Assembly: GCF_013407835.1 (NCBI RefSeq)
Contig: NZ_JACCBI010000001.1
Coordinates: forward strand, 2,046,001 to 2,110,000
Reading direction: 5' to 3'
Length of the DNA stretch: 64,000 nucleotides
Source of the DNA: Agromyces atrinae
GTDB lineage: Bacteria; Actinomycetota; Actinomycetes; Actinomycetales; Microbacteriaceae
Of the stretch, positions 41,546 through 49,792 are shown piece after piece. The translations under genes were made by a program, and so were the position numbers. The notes beneath the pieces were generated by a model. That model was not told the origin of the DNA. It saw nothing but the letters and a program-made list of their open reading frames with translations, and made no database searches. Each line of letters starts with the position of its first letter. Position 1 is the first letter of the stretch.

Positions 41546-42906
41546 GGGATCACCCCGGTCTCGCGGGCGACGGAGCGCGCACCCGGGTGCGAGTAGACGC
41601 CGAGCAGGAAGTCCTCTTCGCGGTGTTCGGCGAGGAGCGCGAGATCGCCGCGATCGCGCAGGCGGGCGTGCACGTCGTCGCCCGAGCGCGGGTAGTCGTC
41701 GACGGGGTGGCGCCAGTGGCAGGCGACGAGGATGCCGTCGTCGGTGAGGCTGCCGATCGACCGGTCGATGGCGAGGTCGAGATCGTCGTCGCCCCAGTAG
41801 TAGCCGACCTCGGAGATCACGATGAGGTCGAACTCCCCCTCGGGCCAGTCGCCCGGGAGGGAGCGCTGCTCGAGAACGACATCGGTTCGACCGATGAAGC
41901 GTCGAGCGGCTGCGCGGAGAGGTGCCGACGCGGCATCCACGGCGAGCAGGTGATCGCAGCGTTCGGCGAGCGACGCGGTGAGCACCCCCGTGGAGCAGCC
42001 GATCTCGAGCGCCGACCGGAAGGTGCGTCGCGGCAGGCCGGCGAGGGTGATGGAGCGCTTGCGCTCCTCGTACCAGCGCGACTCGAAGCCCCACGGGTCG
42101 GACTTGCCCGCGTAGAACCGGTCGAAGAACTCGGGGTCGAGGCTCGCGGGAGCCGCGCGTTCGGCGACGACGATGTACTCGTGGTCACGCCGGAAGTGCT
42201 CGAGCATGCCCGCGTGGAGCATGACCTCGTCGCCCGCGGCGGGAGAGAGCGGGGCGGTCTGACTCGTGTGCTCGTCGAGCGCGCGGGCCTTCGCCTCGCG
42301 GTCGGCCTCGGCGATGGGGATCGCGCGGAGCTCGGCCCACGGCACGTCGGCGGCGCTCCCCCAGTGCCACAGCCAGATCGGGTACTCGGCGAAGAGCACG
42401 CTGCGCTCGGCGGCGACGGCGGCAGCGACCTCACCGGCGATGCGGTGATCGCGGTGACCGTCACCCCGCCACGGTGCGAGCACGAGCGTGCGGCGCGCTC
42501 CGTCGAGTCGCGTCGACAGCGCGCGGTGGAGCACGTCGGCCCCGTCACTCAGCCCACCATCGGCGATGCCGAGGAACTCGACCGAGGCGCCGGGAGCGAC
42601 CCGGTCGATCGCACGGAGCAGCTCGACGCGGCGCTCGAGGGCGAGGGTGCGCGGCGAACGCGTCGGCGATTCGGGGTGCGACCGCTCGCCGTCGGTCGCG
42701 ACGACGATTTCGACGTGCACGCCCTCGCGGTGGAGCTTCGCGACGAGACCGGCGACCCCGAGCGTCTCGTCGTCGGGGTGGGCGGCGACGACGACGACAC
42801 GGTCGAGCGCGTCGAACCGGTCGTCATCGAGTACGGCGACGGATGTCAGGAGCGGGCGCCACTCGTCTTCCCGGGTGCCGGGGTCTCGATGGTCGAAGCT
42901 CACCAT
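41542..42906 (-). CDS. Fused PIG-L deacetylase / class I SAM methyltransferase
   Basis: A 454-residue two-domain protein. Residues about 35-240 form a PIG-L/LmbE deacetylase with the zinc motif VVAAHPDDETLG and the downstream HRDH. Residues about 255-440 form a SAM methyltransferase: YAGKSDPWGFESRWYEERKR, ALEIGCSTGVLTASLAERCD (motif I) and FDLIVISEVGYYWGDDDLDL, which resembles the NodS-like N-methyltransferase family. Together this would remove an N-acetyl group from a sugar and then methylate the amine or another position. It overlaps the dehydrogenase gene by 7 nt upstream and the glycosyltransferase downstream. The fusion itself recurs in actinobacteria; its product is unknown. Confidence 0.88.
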   Translation of the reverse strand: MVSFDHRDPGTREDEWRPLLTSVAVLDDDRFDALDRVVVVAAHPDDETLGVAGLVAKLHREGVHVEIVVATDGERSHPESPTRSPRTLALERRVELLRAIDRVAPGASVEFLGIADGGLSDGADVLHRALSTRLDGARRTLVLAPWRGDGHRDHRIAGEVAAAVAAERSVLFAEYPIWLWHWGSAADVPWAELRAIPIAEADREAKARALDEHTSQTAPLSPAAGDEVMLHAGMLEHFRRDHEYIVVAERAAPASLDPEFFDRFYAGKSDPWGFESRWYEERKRSITLAGLPRRTFRSALEIGCSTGVLTASLAERCDHLLAVDAASAPLRAAARRFIGRTDVVLEQRSLPGDWPEGEFDLIVISEVGYYWGDDDLDLAIDRSIGSLTDDGILVACHWRHPVDDYPRSGDDVHARLRDRGDLALLAEHREEDFLLGVYSHPGARSVARETGVIP

Positions 42907-43973
42907 GGAGCGACGCCGTGCTCGTGGACGGCCCGGCCGAGTGCGGCGTCATCACGTTCGGCGTGGTGCTGCCGCACATAGATCTCGAGGTCGGCGACGC
43001 GTCGCGCGTAGTCTCGATCGGTCGTGAGGGGCGCCGGGCCGAGGGCGTGCCGGACTCCGCGGAGCGTTCGCTCGACGGCATCCACCGTCACCGCACGCAC
43101 CCGGCGGGCGATGATCGACGGCGGGATGTCGGTGCTCTCCTCACCGTCGGCGATGCGAGCTGCGGCGACGAGCGAGGTGCGCGCACCGTCGAGCGCGGCG
43201 TCGATCGCGCCCAGGTGGGCGAGAGCCAGTTGGTCGGGTTCCCGGGTGTCGAAGGAGTCGGCGAGGGTGCGCGCGATGCCGATCGCTCCGCCCCACCAGC
43301 ACGCGGCGACGCCGATGCCGCCCCACGCGAAGCCCGGGCGGTCGAGGTACCAGCTGTCGTCGCCGATGGGGATCGCGGCGGCGGCCGTGAACGTGACGGG
43401 GGCGCTCACGACGTCGGTGAGTCCGCGGGAGACCCACGGGCCGTGATGCGCCGCGATTCCGGGGCCGCGGAGGTTGACCGCGAAGAGACGGCGTGTGGTG
43501 TCGGACGTGTGGGCCGTGACGAGAGCGTGCGACAGGCGACGGGCGAGGGAGCACCAGGGCTTCTCTCCGGAGAGTGTCCAGCCCTCTTCCGAGTCGGATG
43601 CGACGACGCGGAGTCCGGGGCCTTCGGCCGCGAAGACCCCCCAGGAGGATGTCTCGTCGGCGTCGACCGCTTCGAGGGCTTCGAGTGCGGGGGCGTGGGT
43701 GCTGGGGTCGTTGCCGGCGAGTGCACCCGCCTGCCGGAGGATCTCGAGCGCGTCGAGGTGCGGTTCGAGCACGCGGGCGGCGGTGACGTCGGCCGCGGCG
43801 ACCGTGGCGAGGGCCTCCCAGCGTGCGGCGTGGGTGTCGAGTTCAGCTTGGTGGGAGTAGTCGACGGCCCACGACAGGAGGTCGGCGATTTCGGTGCGGG
43901 GAAGGTCGGTGGGGAGCGCGGGAAGCGCTCGCGGAGTCGCACCCAGACTCACAGGTCGAGTCATCGATGTCAT
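42900..43973 (-). CDS. Acyl-CoA dehydrogenase-like flavoprotein
   Basis: A 357-residue protein distantly resembling acyl-CoA dehydrogenases. The middle domain shows GWTLSGEKPWCSLARRLSHA (about residues 130-150) and the C-terminal helical domain contains FAWGGIGVAACWWGGAIGIA and ALAHLGAIDAALDGARTSLV. Classic catalytic Glu placement cannot be confirmed by eye, so the activity could be an unusual dehydrogenase or an N-oxygenase. ATG 43973 lies 7 nt after TAGCCT (43981-43986), predicting a leaderless mRNA, and so the gene heads the operon with the deacetylase-methyltransferase and glycosyltransferase. Confidence 0.75.
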   Translation of the reverse strand: MTSMTRPVSLGATPRALPALPTDLPRTEIADLLSWAVDYSHQAELDTHAARWEALATVAAADVTAARVLEPHLDALEILRQAGALAGNDPSTHAPALEALEAVDADETSSWGVFAAEGPGLRVVASDSEEGWTLSGEKPWCSLARRLSHALVTAHTSDTTRRLFAVNLRGPGIAAHHGPWVSRGLTDVVSAPVTFTAAAAIPIGDDSWYLDRPGFAWGGIGVAACWWGGAIGIARTLADSFDTREPDQLALAHLGAIDAALDGARTSLVAAARIADGEESTDIPPSIIARRVRAVTVDAVERTLRGVRHALGPAPLTTDRDYARRVADLEIYVRQHHAERDDAALGRAVHEHGVAPW

Positions 43974-44074
43974 AAGCCTGAGGCTAGGCGCGTGCGTCGG
44001 ATCGGACGAGGGCCTTGACTTCCGCGCCGCCAGCCCCGTGTCAGCCATCCGCGCCGCTCACCTCGTCGCCCCGA

Positions 44075-46270
44075 TCAGCCGACGGACGCGTAGTCGGGCC
44101 GCGGCGGTGGCGCGTCACGCGGTGGTCGGAGTGGGCGGGCGGACGTGCCGTTTCCGTTGCGCGACGCGGGGTCGTGCGGTGGCTGCGAGGGGTGCGTTGC
44201 GGTGTCGTTGTGGGTGCGCGTCGGGGTGTCCTGCGGTGGACGCGTAGCGGTGCCGTGCCGGGGGCGTGTCGGGGTGTCGTCGACTGGTCGTGGTGGTGAT
44301 TCGTGCCGGGACGGGCGGGGTGGCGTGAGGGGTGGCGCGGGTTCGGGTGTGCGCGCGGGTTCAGGCGCGTGCGGGGGTGCAGGCGCGGGTGCGGGTGCGA
44401 GTGCGAGTGCGGGTGCGGGCGCGGGTTTAGGTGCAGGCGCGGGTGCGGGCGTGGGCGTGGGTGGGTTGAGTGTGGGGTTGGTGTTGCCGGGGCGTGGTGT
44501 TTGGGTGGGGTCGATGTGTGGGGGTGGGGTGAACCAGGTGTGGTTGTTGTGGATGGTGATGGTCCAGCCGTCGTCGTGGATGCGGTGGTGGTGGAAGGCG
44601 CAGAGGAGGATGCCGTTGGTGAGGTCGGTGGGGCCGGTGTCGCGTTTCCACCAGTGGATGTGGTGTGTTTGGGTGTAGCCGGGTGGTCGGGTGCATCCGG
44701 GGAAGGCGCAGCCGCCGTCGCGTTCGGTGAGGGCGAGTTTTTGTGCGGTGGTGAAGAGTCGGGTGGTGCGTCCGAGGTCGAGGACTTCGCTGGGGCCGCC
44801 GAGGATCATCGGGATGACGCCCGCGGCCGCGGCGAGTTGACGGATCGTGGCGGCGCTGACGGGGTGGTCGATGCCGTCGATCGTGCCCCACCCGGTGGGC
44901 GTGCTGGTGCGTTCAAACCCGGACCGGAAGCCAGAGCCAGAGGCGGAGCCAGAGGCGGAGTTCGAGGCAGTGCCCGAGTTCGAGGCAGTGCCCGAGTTCG
45001 AGGCAGTGCCCGAGTTCGAGGCAGTGCCCGAGTTCGAGGCAGTGCCCGAGTTCGAGGCAGTGCCCGAGTTCGAGGCAGTGCCCGAGTTCGAGGCAGTGCC
45101 GGAGTTCGAGGCAGTGCCGGAGTTCGAGGCAGTGCCGGAGGTCGAGGCAGTGCCGGAGGCGGCGGCGGCGGCGGCGGCGTGTGCACCGTCGCCGGAGTCT
45201 GAGGCGCTGGCGCGTTCGAGGAGGTCGTCGAGGTGGATACGGGCGACGACGGTGGTGGTGCGGAGTGCGGGCGGGGAGTCGGCCGAGCCGAGGGCGAGGC
45301 GGGCGATGTCGGCGAGGGCGTCGGCGTTGAGTTGCGGGATCGACCGGGTCTCGGCAGTCGCGGGGTCGGGTGTGGGGCGGGCGGTGCCGCGCGTGGTGCT
45401 GTCGGGCGTGGTGCTGTCGGGCGTGGTGTGGTCGGGTGTGGGTGTCCAGGTGCCGCGGGTGCGGTGGAGTTCGGCGGTGACGAGGGCGTCGATGGCGATC
45501 TTGATCGGGGCGCCGGTGGCGGGGTCGAGGGCGCCTTTCATGCGGATATAGCCGCGGTGGTCTTCCCAGATGTGGAGGTTGCGGCCGGCGCGGAGTTCGT
45601 CTTCGCGGGGTTTCACTCCGTCGGGGTCGAGGTGCGCGGTGAGTCGTTTCGTGAGGCGGGTGAGGCCGTCGACGCCGACGTGCGGGGCGCGGTCGATGAG
45701 GAATCGTTCGGCGTCGTCGAGATCGTTCGGGGTGGCCTTCACCCGGACGCTGTCGAGGAAGCTGGTGATCGCGGCGGCCGCGTCGATGCTGATCGTGCCC
45801 GCGTCGAGCGCGGCCGCGATGTGCGGGTAGCGGGCGGGCAACACTTCGCCGGTGAACGAGGCACGGGGGGCGGTCGCGCGCCCCACGGAGACGAGGCGAC
45901 TCGCGGCGGAGAACCCGTCGCCGGTGGAGTGCGCGATCAACCGTTCGACCGAGGCGAACCCCTGCGTCTTCGCGATGTTCTCCTCGCCCACTGTCGTGGA
46001 GCGTTCGGCGAGCTCGGCTGCGATCCGTGCATGCACCGTCGCCAGGGTGCGCCGTGCTGACGCGATCGCGTCGTTGACCCGCACCAGCCCGGCGTCGCTC
46101 ATCGACCGCACATCCATCGACACCGCACCAGCACCCGCGCCCGCGCCCGCGCCCGAACCCGAGACAGCACCGCGCACGACCCCGACGAGCGCACCGTCCC
46201 ACTCCGCGACGAGCGCGGTGAGCGCCTCGTCAATGCCGCAGAGAGCGGCAGCGGGAGCGGTGATGGCCAT
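44075..46270 (-). CDS. DUF222 protein with C-terminal HNH endonuclease domain
   Basis: A 731-residue member of the DUF222-HNH family (13E12-repeat-like) abundant in actinobacteria. The N-terminal DUF222 covers about residues 10-300 (AGLVRVNDAIASARRTLATV, RYPHIAAALDAGTISIDAAA). A low-complexity SGTASN tandem repeat interrupts the middle. The HNH nuclease shows GCAFPGCTRPPGYTQTHHIH, then WWKRDTGPTDLTNGILLCAF and HHHRIHDD, with all zinc and catalytic histidines. A Pro/Ala-rich and Arg-rich tail ends the protein. ATG 46270 is chosen because it lies 6 nt after TACAAT (46277-46282) in a leaderless arrangement; ATG 46276 is less likely. Function unknown. Confidence 0.88.
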   Translation of the reverse strand: MAITAPAAALCGIDEALTALVAEWDGALVGVVRGAVSGSGAGAGAGAGAVSMDVRSMSDAGLVRVNDAIASARRTLATVHARIAAELAERSTTVGEENIAKTQGFASVERLIAHSTGDGFSAASRLVSVGRATAPRASFTGEVLPARYPHIAAALDAGTISIDAAAAITSFLDSVRVKATPNDLDDAERFLIDRAPHVGVDGLTRLTKRLTAHLDPDGVKPREDELRAGRNLHIWEDHRGYIRMKGALDPATGAPIKIAIDALVTAELHRTRGTWTPTPDHTTPDSTTPDSTTRGTARPTPDPATAETRSIPQLNADALADIARLALGSADSPPALRTTTVVARIHLDDLLERASASDSGDGAHAAAAAAASGTASTSGTASNSGTASNSGTASNSGTASNSGTASNSGTASNSGTASNSGTASNSGTASNSGTASNSASGSASGSGFRSGFERTSTPTGWGTIDGIDHPVSAATIRQLAAAAGVIPMILGGPSEVLDLGRTTRLFTTAQKLALTERDGGCAFPGCTRPPGYTQTHHIHWWKRDTGPTDLTNGILLCAFHHHRIHDDGWTITIHNNHTWFTPPPHIDPTQTPRPGNTNPTLNPPTPTPAPAPAPKPAPAPALALAPAPAPAPPHAPEPARTPEPAPPLTPPRPSRHESPPRPVDDTPTRPRHGTATRPPQDTPTRTHNDTATHPSQPPHDPASRNGNGTSARPLRPPRDAPPPRPDYASVG
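44961..45158. repeat. 18-bp tandem repeat inside the DUF222-HNH gene
   Basis: Eleven units of 18 bp (starts 44961, 44979, 44997 ... 45141), the last degenerate, with plus-strand core TTCGAGGCAGTGCC. In the protein each unit encodes SGTASN. The repeat keeps the reading frame and is flanked by a poly-Ala tract and an SGSAS stretch, forming a flexible linker between DUF222 and HNH that can vary in length by slippage. Confidence 0.95.
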
Positions 46271-46307
46271 ACTCATATTGTAGAAGAGAGGTACGACACT
46301 GAGCGAG

Positions 46308-46324
46308 TTATCCACATGTGGATA
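46308..46324. promoter_or_regulatory. Overlapping inverted DnaA boxes upstream of the DUF222-HNH gene
   Basis: TTATCCACA (46308-46316) is a perfect DnaA-box consensus. The opposite strand carries ATATCCACA, overlapping it within the perfect palindrome ATCCACATGTGGAT (46310-46323). The pair lies 38-54 bp upstream of the start codon, just upstream of the expected -35. It may be coincidental or a DnaA-responsive promoter. Confidence 0.45.
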
Positions 46325-46492
46325 TCGAAGATAATTCATGAGAGATGCACCCGAGAGAGCACGCAGATGCAGGCGCACACCCATCACCCAGCACACTCCC
46401 CCGCCGCGCACAACCCACTAGGGCGAAGCCGCACGCGAGCGTAACGTCGCTGATATCCGAACCCCGAACAACCACCGACGAAAGGTGTGAGC

Positions 46493-47035
46493 ATGGCTGA
46501 GACGACGAAGAGGAACGCCCGCGGCGGAACGGGCGCGAAAGAGACCCGGCGCCAGAACGCCGAACGCGGCTTCACGGCCTCGAAGAGCCTCGCCGACAAC
46601 CTCCAGAAGGTGCTCGTCGACCTCCTCGAGCTGCAGATGCAGGGCAAGCAGGCGCACTGGAACGTCGTGGGCACGAACTTCCGCGACACGCACCGTCAGC
46701 TCGACGACATCATCGACTCGACGCGCGAGTTCAGCGACACCGTCGCCGAGCGCATGCGCGCCCTGCACGCGGTGCCCGACGGGCGCAGCGACACCGTCGC
46801 AGAGACGACGACCCTGTCGGAGTACCCGCAGGGCGAGATCGACACGAGCGAGACCGTCGACCTCATCACCGATCGCCTCGAAGCGACGGTCGGCACGATC
46901 CGCGACGTGCACGACGCCGTCGACGAGGAGGACCCGACGAGCGCCGACATCCTGCACGCCGTCATCGAACAGCTCGAGCAGTACGCCTGGATGGTCAGCG
47001 CCGAGAACCGCACCCCGGCGCGCGCGAAGAGCTGA
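46493..47035 (+). CDS. dps: Dps-family DNA-protecting ferritin
   Basis: A 180-residue Dps protein. A 30-residue basic N-terminal tail (KRNARGGTGAKETRRQNAER) suits DNA binding. The four-helix core contains LLELQMQGKQAHWNVVGTNF with the inter-subunit ferroxidase His, and RDTHRQLDDIIDSTREFSDT with the Asp/Glu ligands. It oxidises and stores iron with peroxide and condenses DNA under stress. ATG 46493 has GAAAGG 7 nt upstream; the nearby GTG 46487 is less well placed. A strong terminator follows. Confidence 0.94.
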   Translation: MAETTKRNARGGTGAKETRRQNAERGFTASKSLADNLQKVLVDLLELQMQGKQAHWNVVGTNFRDTHRQLDDIIDSTREFSDTVAERMRALHAVPDGRSDTVAETTTLSEYPQGEIDTSETVDLITDRLEATVGTIRDVHDAVDEEDPTSADILHAVIEQLEQYAWMVSAENRTPARAKS

Positions 47036-47083
47036 CCAGCACCACCGCGAGCACCAGCAGCAGCAATAACACCGCGCAGAGCG

Positions 47084-47117
47084 AAGAGCCGGACACCCCG
47101 CGGGGAGTCCGGCTCTT
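47084..47117. terminator. Strong terminator downstream of dps
   Basis: A perfect 11-bp stem AAGAGCCGGAC (47084-47094) with GTCCGGCTCTT (47107-47117) contains a second perfect CCCCG/CGGGG stem at its tip. It lies between convergent genes ending at 47035 and 47201. Confidence 0.9.
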
Positions 47118-47119
47118 CT

Positions 47120-47184
47120 GCGTCATCCGCAGACCCGCGTCATCCGCAGACCTGCGCCATCCGCACACCCGCGTCATCCGTTCG
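47120..47184. repeat. Four tandem 17-bp direct repeats
   Basis: Units start at 47120, 47137, 47154 and 47171 with core GCGTCATCCGCAGACC, the third and fourth diverged. They fill the spacer between the terminator and the next gene end. Confidence 0.8.
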
Positions 47185-47200
47185 AGACGACGCCCGCCGC

Positions 47201-48340
47201 CTACTCGCCGGTGTGCACACCCACGGGCGGGACGGCCTTGCGGTCCTGCGCGGGGAAGACGACCTTCTGGATGATGATGATCGCCGACGCGGCGACCGGG
47301 ATGGCGACGAGGGCGCCGAGCACTCCGCCGATCGTTCCGCCGCCGACGGCTGCGATGACGACGATCGCGCCCGGCACGGCCACGGCCTTGTTCATGATGC
47401 GCGGGCTCAGGATGTACGCCTCGACCTGCATGTACACGAGGTAGTAGATACCGGCGACGAGAGCGGTCAGCGGCGACGCGAACAGACAGATGAGGGTGTT
47501 GATGATTGCGCCGATGAGGGTTCCGACCATCGGGATGAGCGAGCCAATGAACGCGATGAGCGCGAGCAGGGCGGGGAGCGGCGCCCCGATGATCGAGAGG
47601 AAGATGAGGCTCAGGATGCCGTTGATGAGCGCGAGACCCACCTGCCCGATCACATAACGGCCGACGGCGCCCGACACGTCGTCGGTGAGCTCGGTGAAGC
47701 GCGGGCGACGGTACGCGGGCACAAAGCGGGCGGCCATGCGCTTGATGTTCTTGAGCGACGCCATGAAGTACAGCGTCAGGATGAGCACGATCGTGACACC
47801 GGTGAGCCCGCCGGCGACTCCCGCGCCGACCGCGACGACTCCGCCGCCGATCGTCGCGAGGTTGCCCGGGTCTTGCACGAAGCTCAGCACACTGCCGAAG
47901 GCGTCCTGGATCGTCGAGCCGTACTGCGCCTCGAGGTCGTGGTACCACTGGCTCGCCTGCGCGTCCTTGACCATGTCGGGCAGGTCGGTGATGAGGTTCG
48001 TGGCCTGTTCGACGAGCACGGGGACGATCGCGAGCACGATGCCCGCAAACGCGAGGATGACGCCGCCGACGACGATCGCGATGGCGGCCGGTCGCGGGAG
48101 CTTCCGCTCGATGAGCGACACGATCGGGTCGAGCCCGAGCGAGAGGAACAGCGCGAGGCCGATGTAGACGAGCACGGTCGAGAGCTGCCCGAGCACACTG
48201 CCGATGAGGAGGGCGACCATGACGCCGAGGGCGCCGACGAGTCCGAACTGGAACGGCTGGACGCCCGAGACGACCACGCGCTTCGGCTCGGGGCGCCTGT
48301 CGATCGCTTCGTCGGTGCGCTTGTCTGAATTGCGCCACAT
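47201..48340 (-). CDS. AI-2E family transporter (TqsA/PerM-type permease)
   Basis: A 379-residue membrane protein with about eight transmembrane segments. The N-terminal pair is GLVGALGVMVALLIGSVLGQ and LVYIGLALFLSLGLDPIVSL. PAYRRPRFTELTDDVSGAVG, FIGSLIPMVGTLIGAIINTL and VYMQVEAYILSPRIMNKAVA are the conserved family segments. Members export small molecules (autoinducer-2 in a few cases) or ions; the substrate here cannot be inferred. ATG 48340 follows GGGAG. The gene is convergent with dps and divergent from a two-component system. Confidence 0.9.
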   Translation of the reverse strand: MWRNSDKRTDEAIDRRPEPKRVVVSGVQPFQFGLVGALGVMVALLIGSVLGQLSTVLVYIGLALFLSLGLDPIVSLIERKLPRPAAIAIVVGGVILAFAGIVLAIVPVLVEQATNLITDLPDMVKDAQASQWYHDLEAQYGSTIQDAFGSVLSFVQDPGNLATIGGGVVAVGAGVAGGLTGVTIVLILTLYFMASLKNIKRMAARFVPAYRRPRFTELTDDVSGAVGRYVIGQVGLALINGILSLIFLSIIGAPLPALLALIAFIGSLIPMVGTLIGAIINTLICLFASPLTALVAGIYYLVYMQVEAYILSPRIMNKAVAVPGAIVVIAAVGGGTIGGVLGALVAIPVAASAIIIIQKVVFPAQDRKAVPPVGVHTGE

Positions 48341-48535
48341 GATGGACTCCCGCCCCGCAGCGCCTCGCGGCCCGCGCGTATCTGGTCTGCACGATCACCG
48401 TGCAGGCCCCGAGTCTACGACCGCGCACCGACGGCATCCCAGGGTTGACACGGCACGGCGGCGAGGCAGCCGAGCGGCGACATGTTCGACCTTCGGCTGA
48501 CGCGGAGGGTCACCGCTGCTCCTTACGCTGAGACC

Positions 48536-49792
48536 ATGAGCGCACTCCTCGACACCCGTGACACCGGCGCGACGCCGACGCCGCCGCGTCCGCCGGGCGC
48601 GGCTCACCCTCCGCGCCGAGTGGGACAACGCGTGTGGGGCGAGGTCTGGCGCCTGCTCGCCTCTCTCCTCCTCGGCGCGCTGCTGCTCGTCGTGAGCTTC
48701 GGCCTGAGCATCGATGCGGGGGCGGATGACAGCGACCTACGTCTCGGCGGCACCCTCGTCGCCGACGTCGCGATGGGCCTCGTGGCGCTCGCACTCCTGC
48801 CTTTCCGGCGCCTCGCACCGCTTCCGATCGCCGTGATCCTCGGCCTCGCCGGTGGGTTCTCGGCCTTCGCCGCTCCCGCCGCCTTCCTCGTGCTCGTCTC
48901 GATCTCGACGCGGCGCCGCTGGTTCGAGATCGGGATGACGGTCGCGGCGTGGCTCACGAGCCTCACCCTCGTCGAGATCTTCGGCCTGCACTTCATGCTC
49001 AGCCCGTCGAGCCCGGGCGACGCCCTGCTCGCGCTGCTCGTCGGCGCGGTGCTCGTCTTCGCGGGAGTCGCCATCGGCGTCTCGATCGGCAATCGACGCG
49101 AGCTCGTCGCCTCGCTCCGGGAACGCGCGAACCTCGTGGTCGAGGAGCAGAACCTGCGTATCGCCCACGCTCGCGAGCACGAACGCACCCTCATCGCCCG
49201 CGAGATGCACGACGTGCTCGGCCACCGACTCTCGCTCATCGCGATGCACTCGGGCGTGCTGCGCTATCGCACCGACCTCGATGCCGCCGACCGCGCCGAC
49301 ACCGTGGCCATCGTGCACGACACCACGCGGCTCGCGCTCGGCGACCTCCGCGAGGTGCTCGGCGTACTGCGTTCACCCGGCGACTCCTTCGATCCGCCGG
49401 CGAACGCACCGCAGCCCTCGCTCGACGACGTCGCCTCCCTCGTGCACGCCGAGCCTCTCGCGACCCTGACCATCACCGCCGAGACGCTCGAGATCCCCGC
49501 GACGGTCGGCCGCCACGCCTATCGGATCGTGCAGGAGTGCCTCACGAACGCGAGGAAGCACGCGCCGGGCCAGCCCGTCACGGTCGACATCATCGGCACG
49601 GCGGGCGAGTCCCTGACGATCGTGGTGCGGAACACCCTCGCCCCCGGCGGGTCGACGGTCGACGAATCGGGCGGCGGCTTCGGTCTCGTGGGGATCGACG
49701 AACGAGCGCGTTCACTCGGAGGGACGGCATCGGTCGAGACGCACGCCGGAGCGCACACCGTCACCGTGACACTGCCGTGGCCGACATCATGA
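48536..49792 (+). CDS. NarL-type sensor histidine kinase
   Basis: A 418-residue kinase. Several transmembrane segments lie in about residues 40-180. The HisKA_3 dimerisation helix contains LIAREMHDVLGHRLSLIAMH (about 222-241) with the phosphoacceptor His, and the ATPase domain carries VQECLTNARKHAPG and GGFGLVGIDERARS. It should phosphorylate the adjacent NarL-type regulator. No extracellular sensor domain is obvious, so it probably senses the membrane or an internal signal. The ATG lies 6 nt after TACGCT (48524-48529), predicting a leaderless mRNA. It overlaps the regulator gene by 4 nt. Confidence 0.93.
   Translation: MSALLDTRDTGATPTPPRPPGAAHPPRRVGQRVWGEVWRLLASLLLGALLLVVSFGLSIDAGADDSDLRLGGTLVADVAMGLVALALLPFRRLAPLPIAVILGLAGGFSAFAAPAAFLVLVSISTRRRWFEIGMTVAAWLTSLTLVEIFGLHFMLSPSSPGDALLALLVGAVLVFAGVAIGVSIGNRRELVASLRERANLVVEEQNLRIAHAREHERTLIAREMHDVLGHRLSLIAMHSGVLRYRTDLDAADRADTVAIVHDTTRLALGDLREVLGVLRSPGDSFDPPANAPQPSLDDVASLVHAEPLATLTITAETLEIPATVGRHAYRIVQECLTNARKHAPGQPVTVDIIGTAGESLTIVVRNTLAPGGSTVDESGGGFGLVGIDERARSLGGTASVETHAGAHTVTVTLPWPTS

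Noticed and set aside
44961..45158. Regular tandem repeat that could be mistaken for a CRISPR array
   Set aside because: The 18-bp units are directly contiguous without unique spacers, stay in frame, and encode a Ser/Gly/Thr linker inside a protein; no cas genes are present.
44075..46270. DUF222-HNH gene as a mobile element (13E12-like repeat)
   Set aside because: No terminal repeats, recombinase, att-like duplications or tRNA junction are seen; it is treated as a chromosomal gene of that family.
46308..46324. DnaA boxes as a possible replication origin
   Set aside because: Only one overlapping pair is present, with no cluster of boxes, no long AT-rich unwinding element and no dnaA/dnaN neighbours.
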